This document shows, piece after piece, positions 1-8,164 of a DNA stretch of 8,520 bases. The notes under the pieces are model-generated. The model had not been told where the DNA came from. It did no database searches and was given only the letters and a program-made list of their open reading frames with translations. Positions within the stretch are counted from its first letter, which is position 1. Each line of letters begins with the position of its first letter. Position numbers and translations under genes: made by a program. Source of the DNA: Clostridia bacterium (lineage in GTDB: Bacteria > Bacillota_A > Clostridia > TANB77 > CAG-508); NCBI GenBank assembly GCA_017621295.1, contig JAGATI010000124.1, positions 1 to 8,520 on the forward strand, given 5' to 3'.

Positions 1-353
1 CCATTACAATGGAAATGGCAGAAAAAGCAATTAATGATATAGTATCTCAACAAGATAAAGTAATTTCCTCTGATTTTATTCAAGAGACTGTTGCAAAATA
101 TTTTAATATAAGTGCAAAAGAATTAAAAGGCTCAAAAAGATCTAATGATATAGCATTTCCTAGACAAATTGCTATGTACTTATGTAGAAATGTTGCACAA
201 ATGTCTTTACCTCAAATAGGAAAGGACTTTGGTAAAAGAGATCATACAACAGTAATGCATGCTTGTAATAAAATAGAACAAGAAATAAAAGAAAACCAAA
301 ATACAAAACTAATTGTGGAAAGTGTGAAAAACATATTATTAACTGACAAATAG
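1..353 (+). CDS. dnaA: Chromosomal replication initiator protein DnaA, C-terminal part (5' truncated by window)
   Basis: DnaA is the ATP-dependent initiator that binds 9-bp DnaA boxes and opens oriC. Only the last ~117 residues are visible; the frame is open to the window edge (codon phase begins at base 3), so the ATG at 9 is internal. The visible part covers the end of the AAA+ lid and the whole of DNA-binding domain IV, including the helix-turn-helix signature with PRQIAMYLCR, SLPQIGKDFG and the box-recognition motif RDHTTVMHA. In the family these last residues contact the DnaA box. The gene ends at TAG 351-353 and is followed by the origin that its product would bind. There is no damage in the visible part. 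Identity is essentially certain from the signature; the N-terminal domains and ATPase motifs lie outside the window. Confidence 0.97.
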   Translation, partial: ITMEMAEKAINDIVSQQDKVISSDFIQETVAKYFNISAKELKGSKRSNDIAFPRQIAMYLCRNVAQMSLPQIGKDFGKRDHTTVMHACNKIEQEIKENQNTKLIVESVKNILLTDK

Positions 354-470
354 TTTATATTTAAATGAATATTGTGTATTTTATAAAACTATGTTTGTAT
401 AAATTTGTGTTTGTTAAATCTATATCAAATTCTTCTTAGGGAAGCTTTACATTGGATATACACACCCCCA

Positions 471-501
471 TGTTGATAACCTGTTAATAACATGTTGAAA
501 A
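471..501 (-). promoter_or_regulatory. Three helically phased degenerate DnaA boxes
   Basis: TGTTGATAA (471), TGTTAATAA (482) and TGTTGAAAA (493) start exactly 11 bp apart and read as minus-strand boxes with one or more mismatches to TTATCCACA. Phasing at one helical turn puts all three on the same face of the DNA. Such low-affinity sites usually bind DnaA cooperatively in the ATP form; that role is inferred here. Confidence 0.6.
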
Positions 502-604
502 CTTTGTTATCCACACTTTGAATTTTTAACCTGTAGATAACTTTATGATTTTTCCACAAAAGTATCAACATCATTTTTTATAGGGAAATAAACTATACAC
601 ATAG

Positions 605-622
605 TTATCCACATTATCCACA
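605..622 (+). promoter_or_regulatory. Tandem perfect DnaA boxes beside the unwinding element
   Basis: Two exact TTATCCACA boxes abut with no spacer (605-613 and 614-622) in the same orientation, pointing at the trio-like tract and AT-rich DNA downstream. In Firmicutes, boxes directly adjoining the unwinding site guide a DnaA filament onto single-stranded DNA. This is the best candidate for the functional core of the origin. Confidence 0.88.
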
Positions 623-662
623 TAACCTAATACTACTACTGCTAATTATATTTAATATTTAT
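623..662 (+). other. DnaA-trio-like tract and AT-rich duplex unwinding element
   Basis: Immediately after the tandem boxes comes a short C-containing linker (TAACC), then 3-nt steps TAA-TAC-TAC-TAC-TGC-TAA (628-645), then an almost pure A/T stretch to 662. The DnaA-trio is a known 3-nt repeat on which DnaA assembles on one strand to melt the origin, placed between the boxes and the AT-rich element. Order, spacing and repeat all fit. The exact number of functional trios is not determinable from sequence. Confidence 0.8.
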
Positions 663-680
663 AAAGGAGACGATGACAAA

Positions 681-1796
681 ATGAAAATAATTTGTGAAAA
701 GGATAAAATCCTTAAAGCACTTAATTCCGTAACAAAAGCTGTAGCTTCTAAAACAACAATGCCTATTTTAGAAGGTATATTAATTCAAACAAATGAAAAT
801 GAAGTAAAATTAACAACCTATGATTTAGAAATAGGTATAGAATATATAATAGAATGTGAAGTAAAAGAACAAGGAGCAACTGTAGTTAATGCTATAATGT
901 TTAGTGAAATAATTAGAAAGTTACCTGATACAGAAATAAATATAGAACTAAATGAAAAAAATCTTTTAGTAATAGAATGTGAAGGTTCTTTATATAAACT
1001 TGCAACTATGAATCCAACAGAATTTCCAGAATTACCTCAAATTAATATAGAAAATTCTATAGAAATAGAACAAAATGCATTAAAAGATATGATAAGAAAG
1101 ACAATTTTTGCAGTAAGTACAGAAGAAAATAGACCGATTTTTACAGGATGTTTATTTGAAATATCAAATAATAAATTAAACTTAGTAGCTGTTGATGGTT
1201 TTAGATTAGCATGGAAAAGTAGATTTTTACAATCAAAAATAAATGACTTTACTGCTGTAATTCCTGGAAGAACTTTAAATGAAATTAATAAAATAATATT
1301 AGATTCATTTGATACTATAAAAATTGGAGTTGCAAAAAACCAAGCTTTGTTTGAAATGGAAAATTGTAAAGTCGTTACAAGATTATTAGATGGTGAGTTC
1401 TTAAATTATTCTAGTGTAATACCTGAAAATTGGGAAACAAGAATAAGAGTAAATAAAGATATTATACAAAATTGTTTTGAAAGAATTAGTTTAATATCAT
1501 CTTCAAGTATAGAAAAAGAAAAAAAATATCCTGTTAAAGTGATGATTGATATAGGAAAAGTAACAATTTCATGTACAAATCAAACAGGAGATGCAAAAGA
1601 AGAAATATATGTTTCTACAGAAGGAAAAAACTTAGAAGCAGGATTTAATCCAAAATATTTCTTAGATGCATTAAGAGCAATTGATGATGAAGAAGTATTT
1701 ATTGATTTTGGGACAAGTATATCACCTTGTATAATTAGACCAGTAGATGATGGCGATTATATATATATGATATTACCAATTAGGTTAAAAGATTAA
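681..1796 (+). CDS. dnaN: DNA polymerase III beta subunit (sliding clamp)
   Basis: The 371-residue product is of normal length for the homodimeric ring clamp that tethers DNA polymerase III and many repair proteins to DNA. Three tandem clamp folds are expected at about 1-120, 125-250 and 255-371. Recognisable conserved stretches are the N-terminal KTTMPILEGILI, the VDGFRLA segment near 175, RLLDGEFLNYSSVIP around 233-247, and the C-terminus YIYMILPIRL that forms the hydrophobic partner-binding pocket. The start at ATG 681 is preceded by AAAGGAGA (663-670) at 10 nt. A three-codon ATG-ACA-AAA-TGA frame at 673-684 overlaps this start but sits only 2 nt from the same ribosome binding site and is probably incidental. 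The gene lies just downstream of the origin and the reading frame is intact. Confidence 0.98.
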   Translation: MKIICEKDKILKALNSVTKAVASKTTMPILEGILIQTNENEVKLTTYDLEIGIEYIIECEVKEQGATVVNAIMFSEIIRKLPDTEINIELNEKNLLVIECEGSLYKLATMNPTEFPELPQINIENSIEIEQNALKDMIRKTIFAVSTEENRPIFTGCLFEISNNKLNLVAVDGFRLAWKSRFLQSKINDFTAVIPGRTLNEINKIILDSFDTIKIGVAKNQALFEMENCKVVTRLLDGEFLNYSSVIPENWETRIRVNKDIIQNCFERISLISSSSIEKEKKYPVKVMIDIGKVTISCTNQTGDAKEEIYVSTEGKNLEAGFNPKYFLDALRAIDDEEVFIDFGTSISPCIIRPVDDGDYIYMILPIRLKD

Positions 1797-1808
1797 AATA
1801 AAATAATG

Positions 1809-1817
1809 TTTTCCACA
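1809..1817 (+). promoter_or_regulatory. DnaA box in the dnaN-recF gap
   Basis: TTTTCCACA matches the relaxed box consensus TTWTNCACA and is identical to the oriC copy at 549-557. It lies in the 34-bp gap before recF, close to the recF ribosome binding site (GAGG 1821-1824). It may be a single outlying DnaA site; function not shown. Confidence 0.5.
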
Positions 1818-1830
1818 GTTGAGGCACAAT

Positions 1831-2905
1831 ATGTTGATAAGTAATATAAAATTACAAAATTTTAGGAATTATAAAAATTTAAATTTAGAATTAAATAAAG
1901 GAATTAATGTTTTTTTTGGAGATAATGCACAAGGAAAGACTAATATATTAGAATCTATATTTTTATGTTCCATAGGTAAGTCTTTTAGAACTAATAAAGA
2001 AAAAGAAGTAATAAATTTAGGTGAAACTTTTGCAAAAATTAGTATAGATTATGAAAAAAGTGACAGAAAAGGCAAAATTGATTATGAGTTGTCAGACAAA
2101 AAGAGTATTAATATTAATGGAGTAAAAATAAAAAAACTAAGTGAATTATTAGGCAATATAAATATAGTTATTTTTACTCCAGATGACATAAATATATTAA
2201 AAGGTCGGTCCAGCTGGTAGAAGAAGGTTTTTAGATATGATGATAGGACAATTAAAACCAGCATATGTATATAACTTAAATATGTATTTAAAGTTTTTGG
2301 AACAAAGAAACAATTATTTAAAACAAATAAAGCTGGAAAATAAACCAATAAATATGTTAGAAATATGGAATGAAAAAATTATTGAATATGCAGAAAAAAT
2401 ATATAAATATAGAAACGAATTCATGAATATCATAAAGGAGAAAATTAACGATATACATAGTAATATTACTGATAAAAAAGAGGTAATAGAAATAGAATAT
2501 GTGTCTGATTATGAAAACACCGAAGACTTTAGAAAAAAGTTACATAATTCTGAAAAAATTGATATAATTAGGGGATTTACAACGAAAGGTATACATAAAG
2601 ATGATTTTATAGTAAAAATAAATAATAAACCAATAAATGTATATGGGTCACAAGGACAAAATAGAACGGCAATTCTTTCCTTAAAAATTTGCGAATTACA
2701 AGTAATTTATGAAGAAATTGGAGAATATCCAATATTATTACTAGATGATTTTATGTCAGAATTAGATGAAAAAAGAAGAAAAAGTTTTCTGGAAAATATA
2801 AAAGATATTCAAGTAATTATAACTTGTACACAAGAAATGAATTTAGAAAATGATAGTTACAGTAGTTATCTTGTGCAAAGAGGAGAAATTGTTAAATGTA
2901 CATAA
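1831..2905 (+). pseudogene. recF: DNA replication/repair protein RecF, interrupted by a +1 frameshift
   Basis: RecF is an SMC/ABC-type ATPase that helps load RecA at single-strand gaps through RecFOR. The start is ATG 1831 (MLISNIKLQNFRNY, as in the family) with GAGG at 1821-1824; a TTG at 1819 is less likely. Walker A GDNAQGKTN is at residues 30-38. Frame 1 then runs into TAG at 2218-2220. The next frame resumes at 2210 with PAGRRRFLDM, which should directly follow the ILKG motif, so seven bases (GGTCGGT, 2203-2209) stand where six are expected. Dropping the C at 2206 restores K-G-G-P and gives a 357-residue protein, normal for RecF. The second part keeps the ABC signature GSQGQNRTA (about 272) and Walker B ILLLDDFMSELDE (about 301). 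Everything outside the junction is well conserved, so this is either a very recent lesion or a sequence error. As read, neither half alone holds both ATPase motifs. Confidence 0.92.
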
Positions 2906-3129
2906 ATATAGATAGTAATACTATTATAGATACAAAAGATATAATTGGGATTTTTAATATAAATAATATAAATAAAAAAACAGAAGAAAGTTTTTTTAGA
3001 TTGGTTAACATACAAGATAATTGTATTTATAAATATAAATCTGTTGTATTAACAAAAAAAGAAGATAAAATATATACTTATATTTCAAAATTTTCATCTA
3101 TAACATTGAAAAATAGAATAAGTATATAA
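2896..3129 (+). CDS. remB: RemB/YaaB-like DUF370 regulatory protein
   Basis: This 77-residue protein begins MYINIDSNTIIDTKDIIGIF, matching the N-terminus of the small DUF370 family member found between recF and gyrB in many Firmicutes. It ends with a typical SSITLKNR segment. In Bacillus the related proteins RemA and RemB regulate biofilm matrix genes; RemA is a DNA-binding regulator and the role of the recF-linked copy elsewhere is poorly known. Its ATG overlaps the end of recF by 10 nt, which suggests translational coupling. If so, the recF frameshift could lower its expression, though ribosomes that start within the second recF frame would still reach it. There are no signal peptide or membrane segments. 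Position and sequence together make the assignment fairly secure. Confidence 0.85.
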   Translation: MYINIDSNTIIDTKDIIGIFNINNINKKTEESFFRLVNIQDNCIYKYKSVVLTKKEDKIYTYISKFSSITLKNRISI

Positions 3130-5064
<1,935 letters not shown>

Positions 5065-5085
5065 ATTATATATTTTCTACAAAAC

Positions 5086-5101
5086 TTAGCTAATAAGCTA
5101 A
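5086..5101. repeat. Small hairpin after gyrB
   Basis: TTAGCT-AATA-AGCTAA is a perfect 6-bp stem with a 4-nt loop, 22 nt after the gyrB stop. On the + strand it is followed by A residues, not T, so it is not a standard intrinsic terminator for gyrB. It could stabilise the 3' end of the mRNA. Confidence 0.45.
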
Positions 5102-5141
5102 AAAAATTATTTATAATTAATATTTATTGTATAAAATAAAT

Positions 5142-5176
5142 TAATAGCAGGTAATAAAAAATATTACCTGCTATTA
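5142..5176 (-). terminator. Perfect 15-bp hairpin, best read as a minus-strand terminator
   Basis: TAATAGCAGGTAATA (5142-5156) and its exact reverse complement (5162-5176) flank a 5-nt A loop. Read on the minus strand, the stem is followed by a T-rich run (ATTTATTTTAT), as in intrinsic terminators. On the + strand no T-run follows. It may still end gyrB transcription in both directions, but the composition favours a transcript coming from the minus strand. Confidence 0.65.
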
Positions 5177-5184
5177 GCCATAAA

Positions 5185-5525
5185 GCTAATATTAATCTTC
5201 AGCTAAAACTAATATACATAATTTCTAACCTAATATATATTGCTATATAAATAAGCTATGCACCACATATATTAATCAGTTGCTCGACTATTAATGCATG
5301 CATAATAGCTAAATTCATCCATAAAGGACTAGTAAAAACCACTAAAAACATACAAGAATAATCTTAACTTCGAATATATTACATATAATTTAACCATAAA
5401 ATATAGCTTACATACAAATAATATACTCTCATCGCCGACAAATATTAACCAATTAATAGCTAATATCTATCTTTGCTCGAACAATAAAAAGCTTGTAATT
5501 AAACCTAATATTATTCTTAGTTCAA
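5185..5525 (-). repeat. Array of about six degenerate ~22-nt direct repeats
   Basis: Read on the minus strand, similar segments occur at 5185-5207, 5266-5288, 5349-5374, 5415-5439, 5459-5481 and 5504-5525. They share a TCGA-like left part and a right part close to AGATTAATATTAG. Centres are spaced about 81, 85, 65, 43 and 44 nt, so a period near 43-44 nt is suggested, with extra weak half-copies (ATATTAG) between. Copies are strongly diverged; in AT-rich DNA some similarity is expected by chance, but the shared TCGA and ordered spacing are not. Confidence 0.45.
5288..5308. repeat. Near-perfect 21-nt palindrome
   Basis: CTATT and AATAG flank the perfect self-complementary core ATGCATGCAT (5294-5303), with one unpaired A at 5293. 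It is a dyad of operator or cruciform type inside the gene-free region. No known protein site is recognised. Confidence 0.5.
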
Positions 5526-5547
5526 CTAATATTAACCTTATATTAAT

Positions 5548-5577
5548 ATTATAATCAAAATTAAAAAATATATTCAA
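5548..5577 (-). promoter_or_regulatory. Candidate minus-strand sigma-A-type promoter
   Basis: On the minus strand TTGAAT (+ coordinates 5572-5577) is followed after 18 nt by a perfect TATAAT (5548-5553). It points into the gene-free, minus-strand-G-rich region. TATAAT is easy to find by chance in DNA this AT-rich, so the support comes mainly from the downstream skew and terminator. Confidence 0.4.
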
Positions 5578-5585
5578 AAATTTAT

Positions 5586-5610
5586 AAAATTGTTACAATT
5601 TTTTTATTAT
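5586..5610 (+). terminator. Weak hairpin with T-run
   Basis: AAAATTG-TTA-CAATTTT (5586-5602) is a 7-bp stem with a single G-C pair, followed by TTTATTATTT. The form is that of an intrinsic terminator on the + strand, placed upstream of the next promoter, but the stem is weak. Confidence 0.3.
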
Positions 5611-5667
5611 TTTGGATGATTGGTAACTATACAGTAACAAATGTCGAAAAATGAGATACGAAATATG

Positions 5668-5697
5668 TTGACAAGCGTGTTATGTATATGCAATAAT
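5668..5697 (+). promoter_or_regulatory. Strong sigma-A-type promoter of the TraC-like/VirB4-like operon
   Basis: A perfect -35 TTGACA (5668-5673), an 18-nt spacer and -10 AATAAT (5692-5697) are preceded by the extended -10 TGC at 5689-5691. Transcription would begin near 5704, about 28 nt before the proposed start at 5732. Just upstream, GTAAC occurs at 5623-5627 and 5634-5638 and inverted (GTTAC) at 5592-5596, which could form an operator; this is speculative. Confidence 0.72.
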
Positions 5698-5731
5698 AAA
5701 AATATAAAATAAAAGAGAAAGGAAGAGAAAA

Positions 5732-6280
5732 ATAAATAAAAAAATCGATTCAGTTCAAAATTGGTTACCATTTGAAAGAATATTAGAAGAAGGAATTATA
5801 AAAATGAAAGATGGTAATTATGTAAAAATAATAAAAGTTATTCCTATAAATTTTAATCTAAAATCAGATCTAGAAAAAGATTCAATATTAAATTCTTATA
5901 AAATTTTTTTAAAAACGTGTAATTTCGATATACAAATTATTATTCAAAGTAATAAAGAAGATTTGTCTAAACATATTTCTAAAATAAAAAACAAATGTAA
6001 ATTAGAATCAAACGAAATAATTAATATTTCAGAGAATTATATTACATATATAGAAAATTTAAATTCTAAAAAAAGTTCTTCAAGTAAAAACTATTTTATT
6101 CTAATAAAAAAATCTCCAATAATAAAAGAAAATGATAATGAAAATATAATAATAAGTGAATTAAGTGACCAATTTTATAAAATAAAAGAATGTTTAGCAA
6201 GATGTGGTAATAGTGTATTTGAAATAAGAGAAAAAGAATCAATTATAAACATATTAAATTCTTTTTTTAATAAAACTTAG
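5732..6280 (+). CDS. TraC-like protein resembling the VirB4 N-terminal domain, apparent ATA start
   Basis: The conserved frame extends well upstream of the first ATG at 5804: it reads SVQNWLPFERILEEGIIK before KDGNYVKIIKVIPINFNL, the pattern of TraC-like proteins and VirB4 N-terminal domains, which open with a short motif followed by -GII-KDG-Y-KI--V-PINF-L. Between the TAA at 5705-5707 and 5804 this frame has no ATG, GTG or TTG. The best start is ATA 5732 (then NKKIDSVQNW), 8 nt after AAAGGA (5718-5723), giving 182 residues. Either an AUA start is used or an ATG was lost by one base change. From 5804 alone the product would be 158 residues without its conserved N-terminus. The protein has no signal peptide, membrane segment or ATPase motif. 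It probably works as the partner or missing N-terminal module of the ATPase encoded 9 nt downstream, in a type IV secretion-like complex at the inner side of the membrane. Family assignment is from pattern recognition. Confidence 0.75.
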   Translation: MNKKIDSVQNWLPFERILEEGIIKMKDGNYVKIIKVIPINFNLKSDLEKDSILNSYKIFLKTCNFDIQIIIQSNKEDLSKHISKIKNKCKLESNEIINISENYITYIENLNSKKSSSSKNYFILIKKSPIIKENDNENIIISELSDQFYKIKECLARCGNSVFEIREKESIINILNSFFNKT

Positions 6281-6289
6281 AGGGAAGTG

Positions 6290-8164
6290 ATGAGTATTTT
6301 AGAAAGGTATTTAAAAAAAGAAAATGAAGATAATTTTTGCACACAATTATATAAAGGAATGATAACCGAAAAAGATACTATAAGTCCTAGTTATATAAAT
6401 TTAGCAAATCCAAAATTTATCGAAATAAATGGTATTTATTATTCTAGTTTACTAGTTGTTAATTATAATAGAGAGCATAGTGATTTGTTATTAAAAGATA
6501 TAATAAATACAAACATAAATATAAATATTTCTATGTTTTATGAAAAAGAAGATGTATATAAAGTAATAAGAGAACTAACATATCACATAGGAAATGTAGG
6601 ATTAGAAGTAAGAACACTTGCAAAGGACAGGCAAGATGCAGATATAGCAGCTTTTACATATAATGATGCAAAATATATAAGAAAAGAAATACAGGTTAAT
6701 AATGAAGATTTATACTATTTATATATGTATATGAATCTTTTCTCAAATAATAAAAAAGAATTAGAATATTCAATTAATCAGATTGAAGGATTATGTCAAG
6801 CAAAAGGAATAATAACAAAAAGAGCATATTTTAGACAAGAAGATGCATTTATAGCATGTTCACCAAGTATGCAAAATAGTAATTTATTAAAAGAAGTTTC
6901 AAGAAGAAATGTATTAACAAGTGGATTAGTTGGTACATATCCATTTATATCATCTTCAATATTTGATGAAAATGGAATATTTATTGGTACAAGTATTTAT
7001 AATAATTCATTAATTTTTATAGACAGATATAATACTAATAAATATAAAAATGCAAATATGTGTATATTTGGGACAAGTGGTGCTGGTAAATCATACTATA
7101 CAAAATTAATGATTTTAAGATATAGATTATTTGGAATTTATCAATATATTATAGATCCTGACAGAGAATATGACAAGTTATGTAAAGAATTAAATGGCAC
7201 TATTATAAAACTTGGTCCTTCATCAAATACATATATTAATATTTTTGATATAAGAGAAGATAGTATAGAAGAAAATAATATAGGATTTTTAGCAACAAAA
7301 ATAACAAAATTAATTGCATTTTTTAATTTAATATTTGGTGAAATGAACGAGGAAGAAAAAGGAATAATTGAAGAGAAAATTATAGAAGTATATAAACAAA
7401 AAGGAATAACTTTTGATGATGAGACATTATACAAAAATGATAAAAATAAAATAAATATAAAACCTATTTTTAAAGAAACAAAAGATATGCCTATATTAGA
7501 AGATTTTTATAATATTTTAGATAAAAATGAAAATACAAAAAAATTTAAAATAAAATTAATACCATTTGTAAAAGGCTCCTTAAGATTTTTTAATAATTAT
7601 ACGAATATTCAATTGGAAAATAAACTTATAATTGCAGATGTTTATGAACTAGGCGAAGAAAATTTACAATATGGAATGTTTTTATTTACAGAATTATTTT
7701 GGGATAAGATAAAAAAGGATAGAAATATAAAAAAGGCAGTATATTTAGATGAAATATGGAGACTTATAGGAGTAACATCTAATAAAAATGTTGCAAGTTT
7801 TGTTTATAAAATATTTAAAACAATTAGAAAATATGGAGGTAGCGCAGTAGCAATTACCCAAGATGTTGTAGATTTATTTAGTTTAGACAATGGTTCATAT
7901 GGAAAAAGTATTTTAAATAATTCAAGTAATAAAGTATTTTTCTCACTTGAGGAAGAAAATATAAAAACTTTAGAAGTATATAGTAATTTATCAAGTAAAG
8001 AGAAAATCGAAATAAAATCATTGAAAAGAGGTGAGTGTTTACTTTTTGCAGGCGATGATCACATATTAACCAAAGTGGAATCATCAGATATAGAGAAAAG
8101 AATAGTTGGAGGTGATGTAAATGAAAAAAATTGTAACAGCATTGGGAAATCCAATTTTAAATAA
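6290..8164 (+). CDS. VirB4/TraC-family conjugation or type IV secretion ATPase
   Basis: VirB4-type ATPases power assembly and substrate transfer in type IV secretion systems, as hexamers at the cytoplasmic membrane. The 624-residue product (ATG 6290; AGGG at 6281-6284 gives 5-nt spacing, better than GTG 6287) shows Walker A GTSGAGKS at 261-268, DPDREYDKL about 20 residues later, ADVYEL near 449, the Walker B motif VYLDEIWRL at 484-492 (Asp487, Glu488) and the sensor-like GGSAVAITQD at 516-525, in the VirB4 order. It is shorter than the roughly 800 residues typical of VirB4, because the part corresponding to the VirB4 N-terminus is a separate upstream gene. There are no obvious membrane helices. 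It forms one operon with the TraC-like gene (9 nt gap) and overlaps the next gene by 44 nt. Base composition resembles the neighbours, so recent acquisition is not evident. Whether it serves conjugation, DNA uptake or protein export is unknown. Confidence 0.88.
   Translation: MSILERYLKKENEDNFCTQLYKGMITEKDTISPSYINLANPKFIEINGIYYSSLLVVNYNREHSDLLLKDIINTNININISMFYEKEDVYKVIRELTYHIGNVGLEVRTLAKDRQDADIAAFTYNDAKYIRKEIQVNNEDLYYLYMYMNLFSNNKKELEYSINQIEGLCQAKGIITKRAYFRQEDAFIACSPSMQNSNLLKEVSRRNVLTSGLVGTYPFISSSIFDENGIFIGTSIYNNSLIFIDRYNTNKYKNANMCIFGTSGAGKSYYTKLMILRYRLFGIYQYIIDPDREYDKLCKELNGTIIKLGPSSNTYINIFDIREDSIEENNIGFLATKITKLIAFFNLIFGEMNEEEKGIIEEKIIEVYKQKGITFDDETLYKNDKNKINIKPIFKETKDMPILEDFYNILDKNENTKKFKIKLIPFVKGSLRFFNNYTNIQLENKLIIADVYELGEENLQYGMFLFTELFWDKIKKDRNIKKAVYLDEIWRLIGVTSNKNVASFVYKIFKTIRKYGGSAVAITQDVVDLFSLDNGSYGKSILNNSSNKVFFSLEEENIKTLEVYSNLSSKEKIEIKSLKRGECLLFAGDDHILTKVESSDIEKRIVGGDVNEKNCNSIGKSNFK

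Larger units (their letters stand above)
354..680. other. oriC: Chromosomal replication origin (oriC), dnaA-dnaN intergenic region
   Basis: This gap between dnaA and dnaN carries a cluster of DnaA boxes. Perfect TTATCCACA copies lie at 507-515, 605-613 and 614-622 on the + strand. Near matches lie at 549-557 (TTTTCCACA, +), 471-479 (TGTTGATAA, i.e. minus-strand box) and 532-540 (TGTAGATAA, minus). Weaker copies lie at 482-490, 493-501 and 562-570. An AT-rich stretch follows the tandem boxes. The layout (boxes, then trio-like tract, then AT-rich element just before dnaN) is that of Firmicutes origins. The first 100 bases (354-460) are AT-rich with no confident element; I could not pick a dnaN promoter with confidence. 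Confidence 0.93.
5130..5541 (-). ncRNA. Candidate minus-strand non-coding RNA or decayed repeat region (unrecognised)
   Basis: There is no supportable protein gene here on either strand; the longest minus-strand frames with an ATG are about 30 codons and have no ribosome binding site. The + strand is C-rich and G-poor (5341-5460 holds 22 C and 6 G), the reverse of the flanking + strand genes, so the minus strand looks like the sense strand. A minus promoter at 5548-5577 would start transcription near 5541, and the hairpin at 5142-5176 would end it about 400 nt later. The body is built of degenerate repeats and small dyads. I saw none of the conserved cores of RNase P RNA, tmRNA, SRP RNA or 6S RNA. 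Alternatives are a decayed gene, a cluster of protein-binding sites, or plain AT-rich spacer in which the promoter match is chance. Confidence 0.4.

Noticed and set aside
673..684. Three-codon leader ATG-ACA-AAA-TGA overlapping the dnaN start
   Set aside because: It sits only 2 nt from the ribosome binding site, too close for efficient use; probably chance.
1819..1830. TTG at 1819 as recF start
   Set aside because: ATG 1831 fits the family N-terminus and has GAGG at a normal 6-nt distance.
2082..2348. Minus-strand frame of 88 codons across the recF break
   Set aside because: It is the antisense shadow of conserved recF codons in AT-rich DNA, with no family resemblance.
5250..5360. Minus-strand small frame of about 31 codons (MFLVVFTSPLW...) suggesting a hydrophobic toxin-like peptide
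   Set aside because: There is no ribosome binding site before its ATG, no cognate antisense RNA layout is evident, and short hydrophobic frames are common in such AT-rich DNA.
5185..5525. CRISPR array
   Set aside because: The repeats are far too diverged, spacers are irregular, and no cas genes are in the window.
5130..5541. tmRNA, RNase P RNA, SRP RNA or 6S RNA
   Set aside because: None of the conserved cores (tmRNA tag and acceptor ends, RNase P universal segments, SRP tetraloop region) could be seen on either strand.
5065..5731. Insertion sequence or integrated element end
   Set aside because: There is no transposase or integrase fragment, no matching terminal repeats and no target duplication.
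7141..7434. Minus-strand frame of 97 codons in the VirB4-like gene
   Set aside because: It lies opposite an intact ATPase gene and shows no motif.
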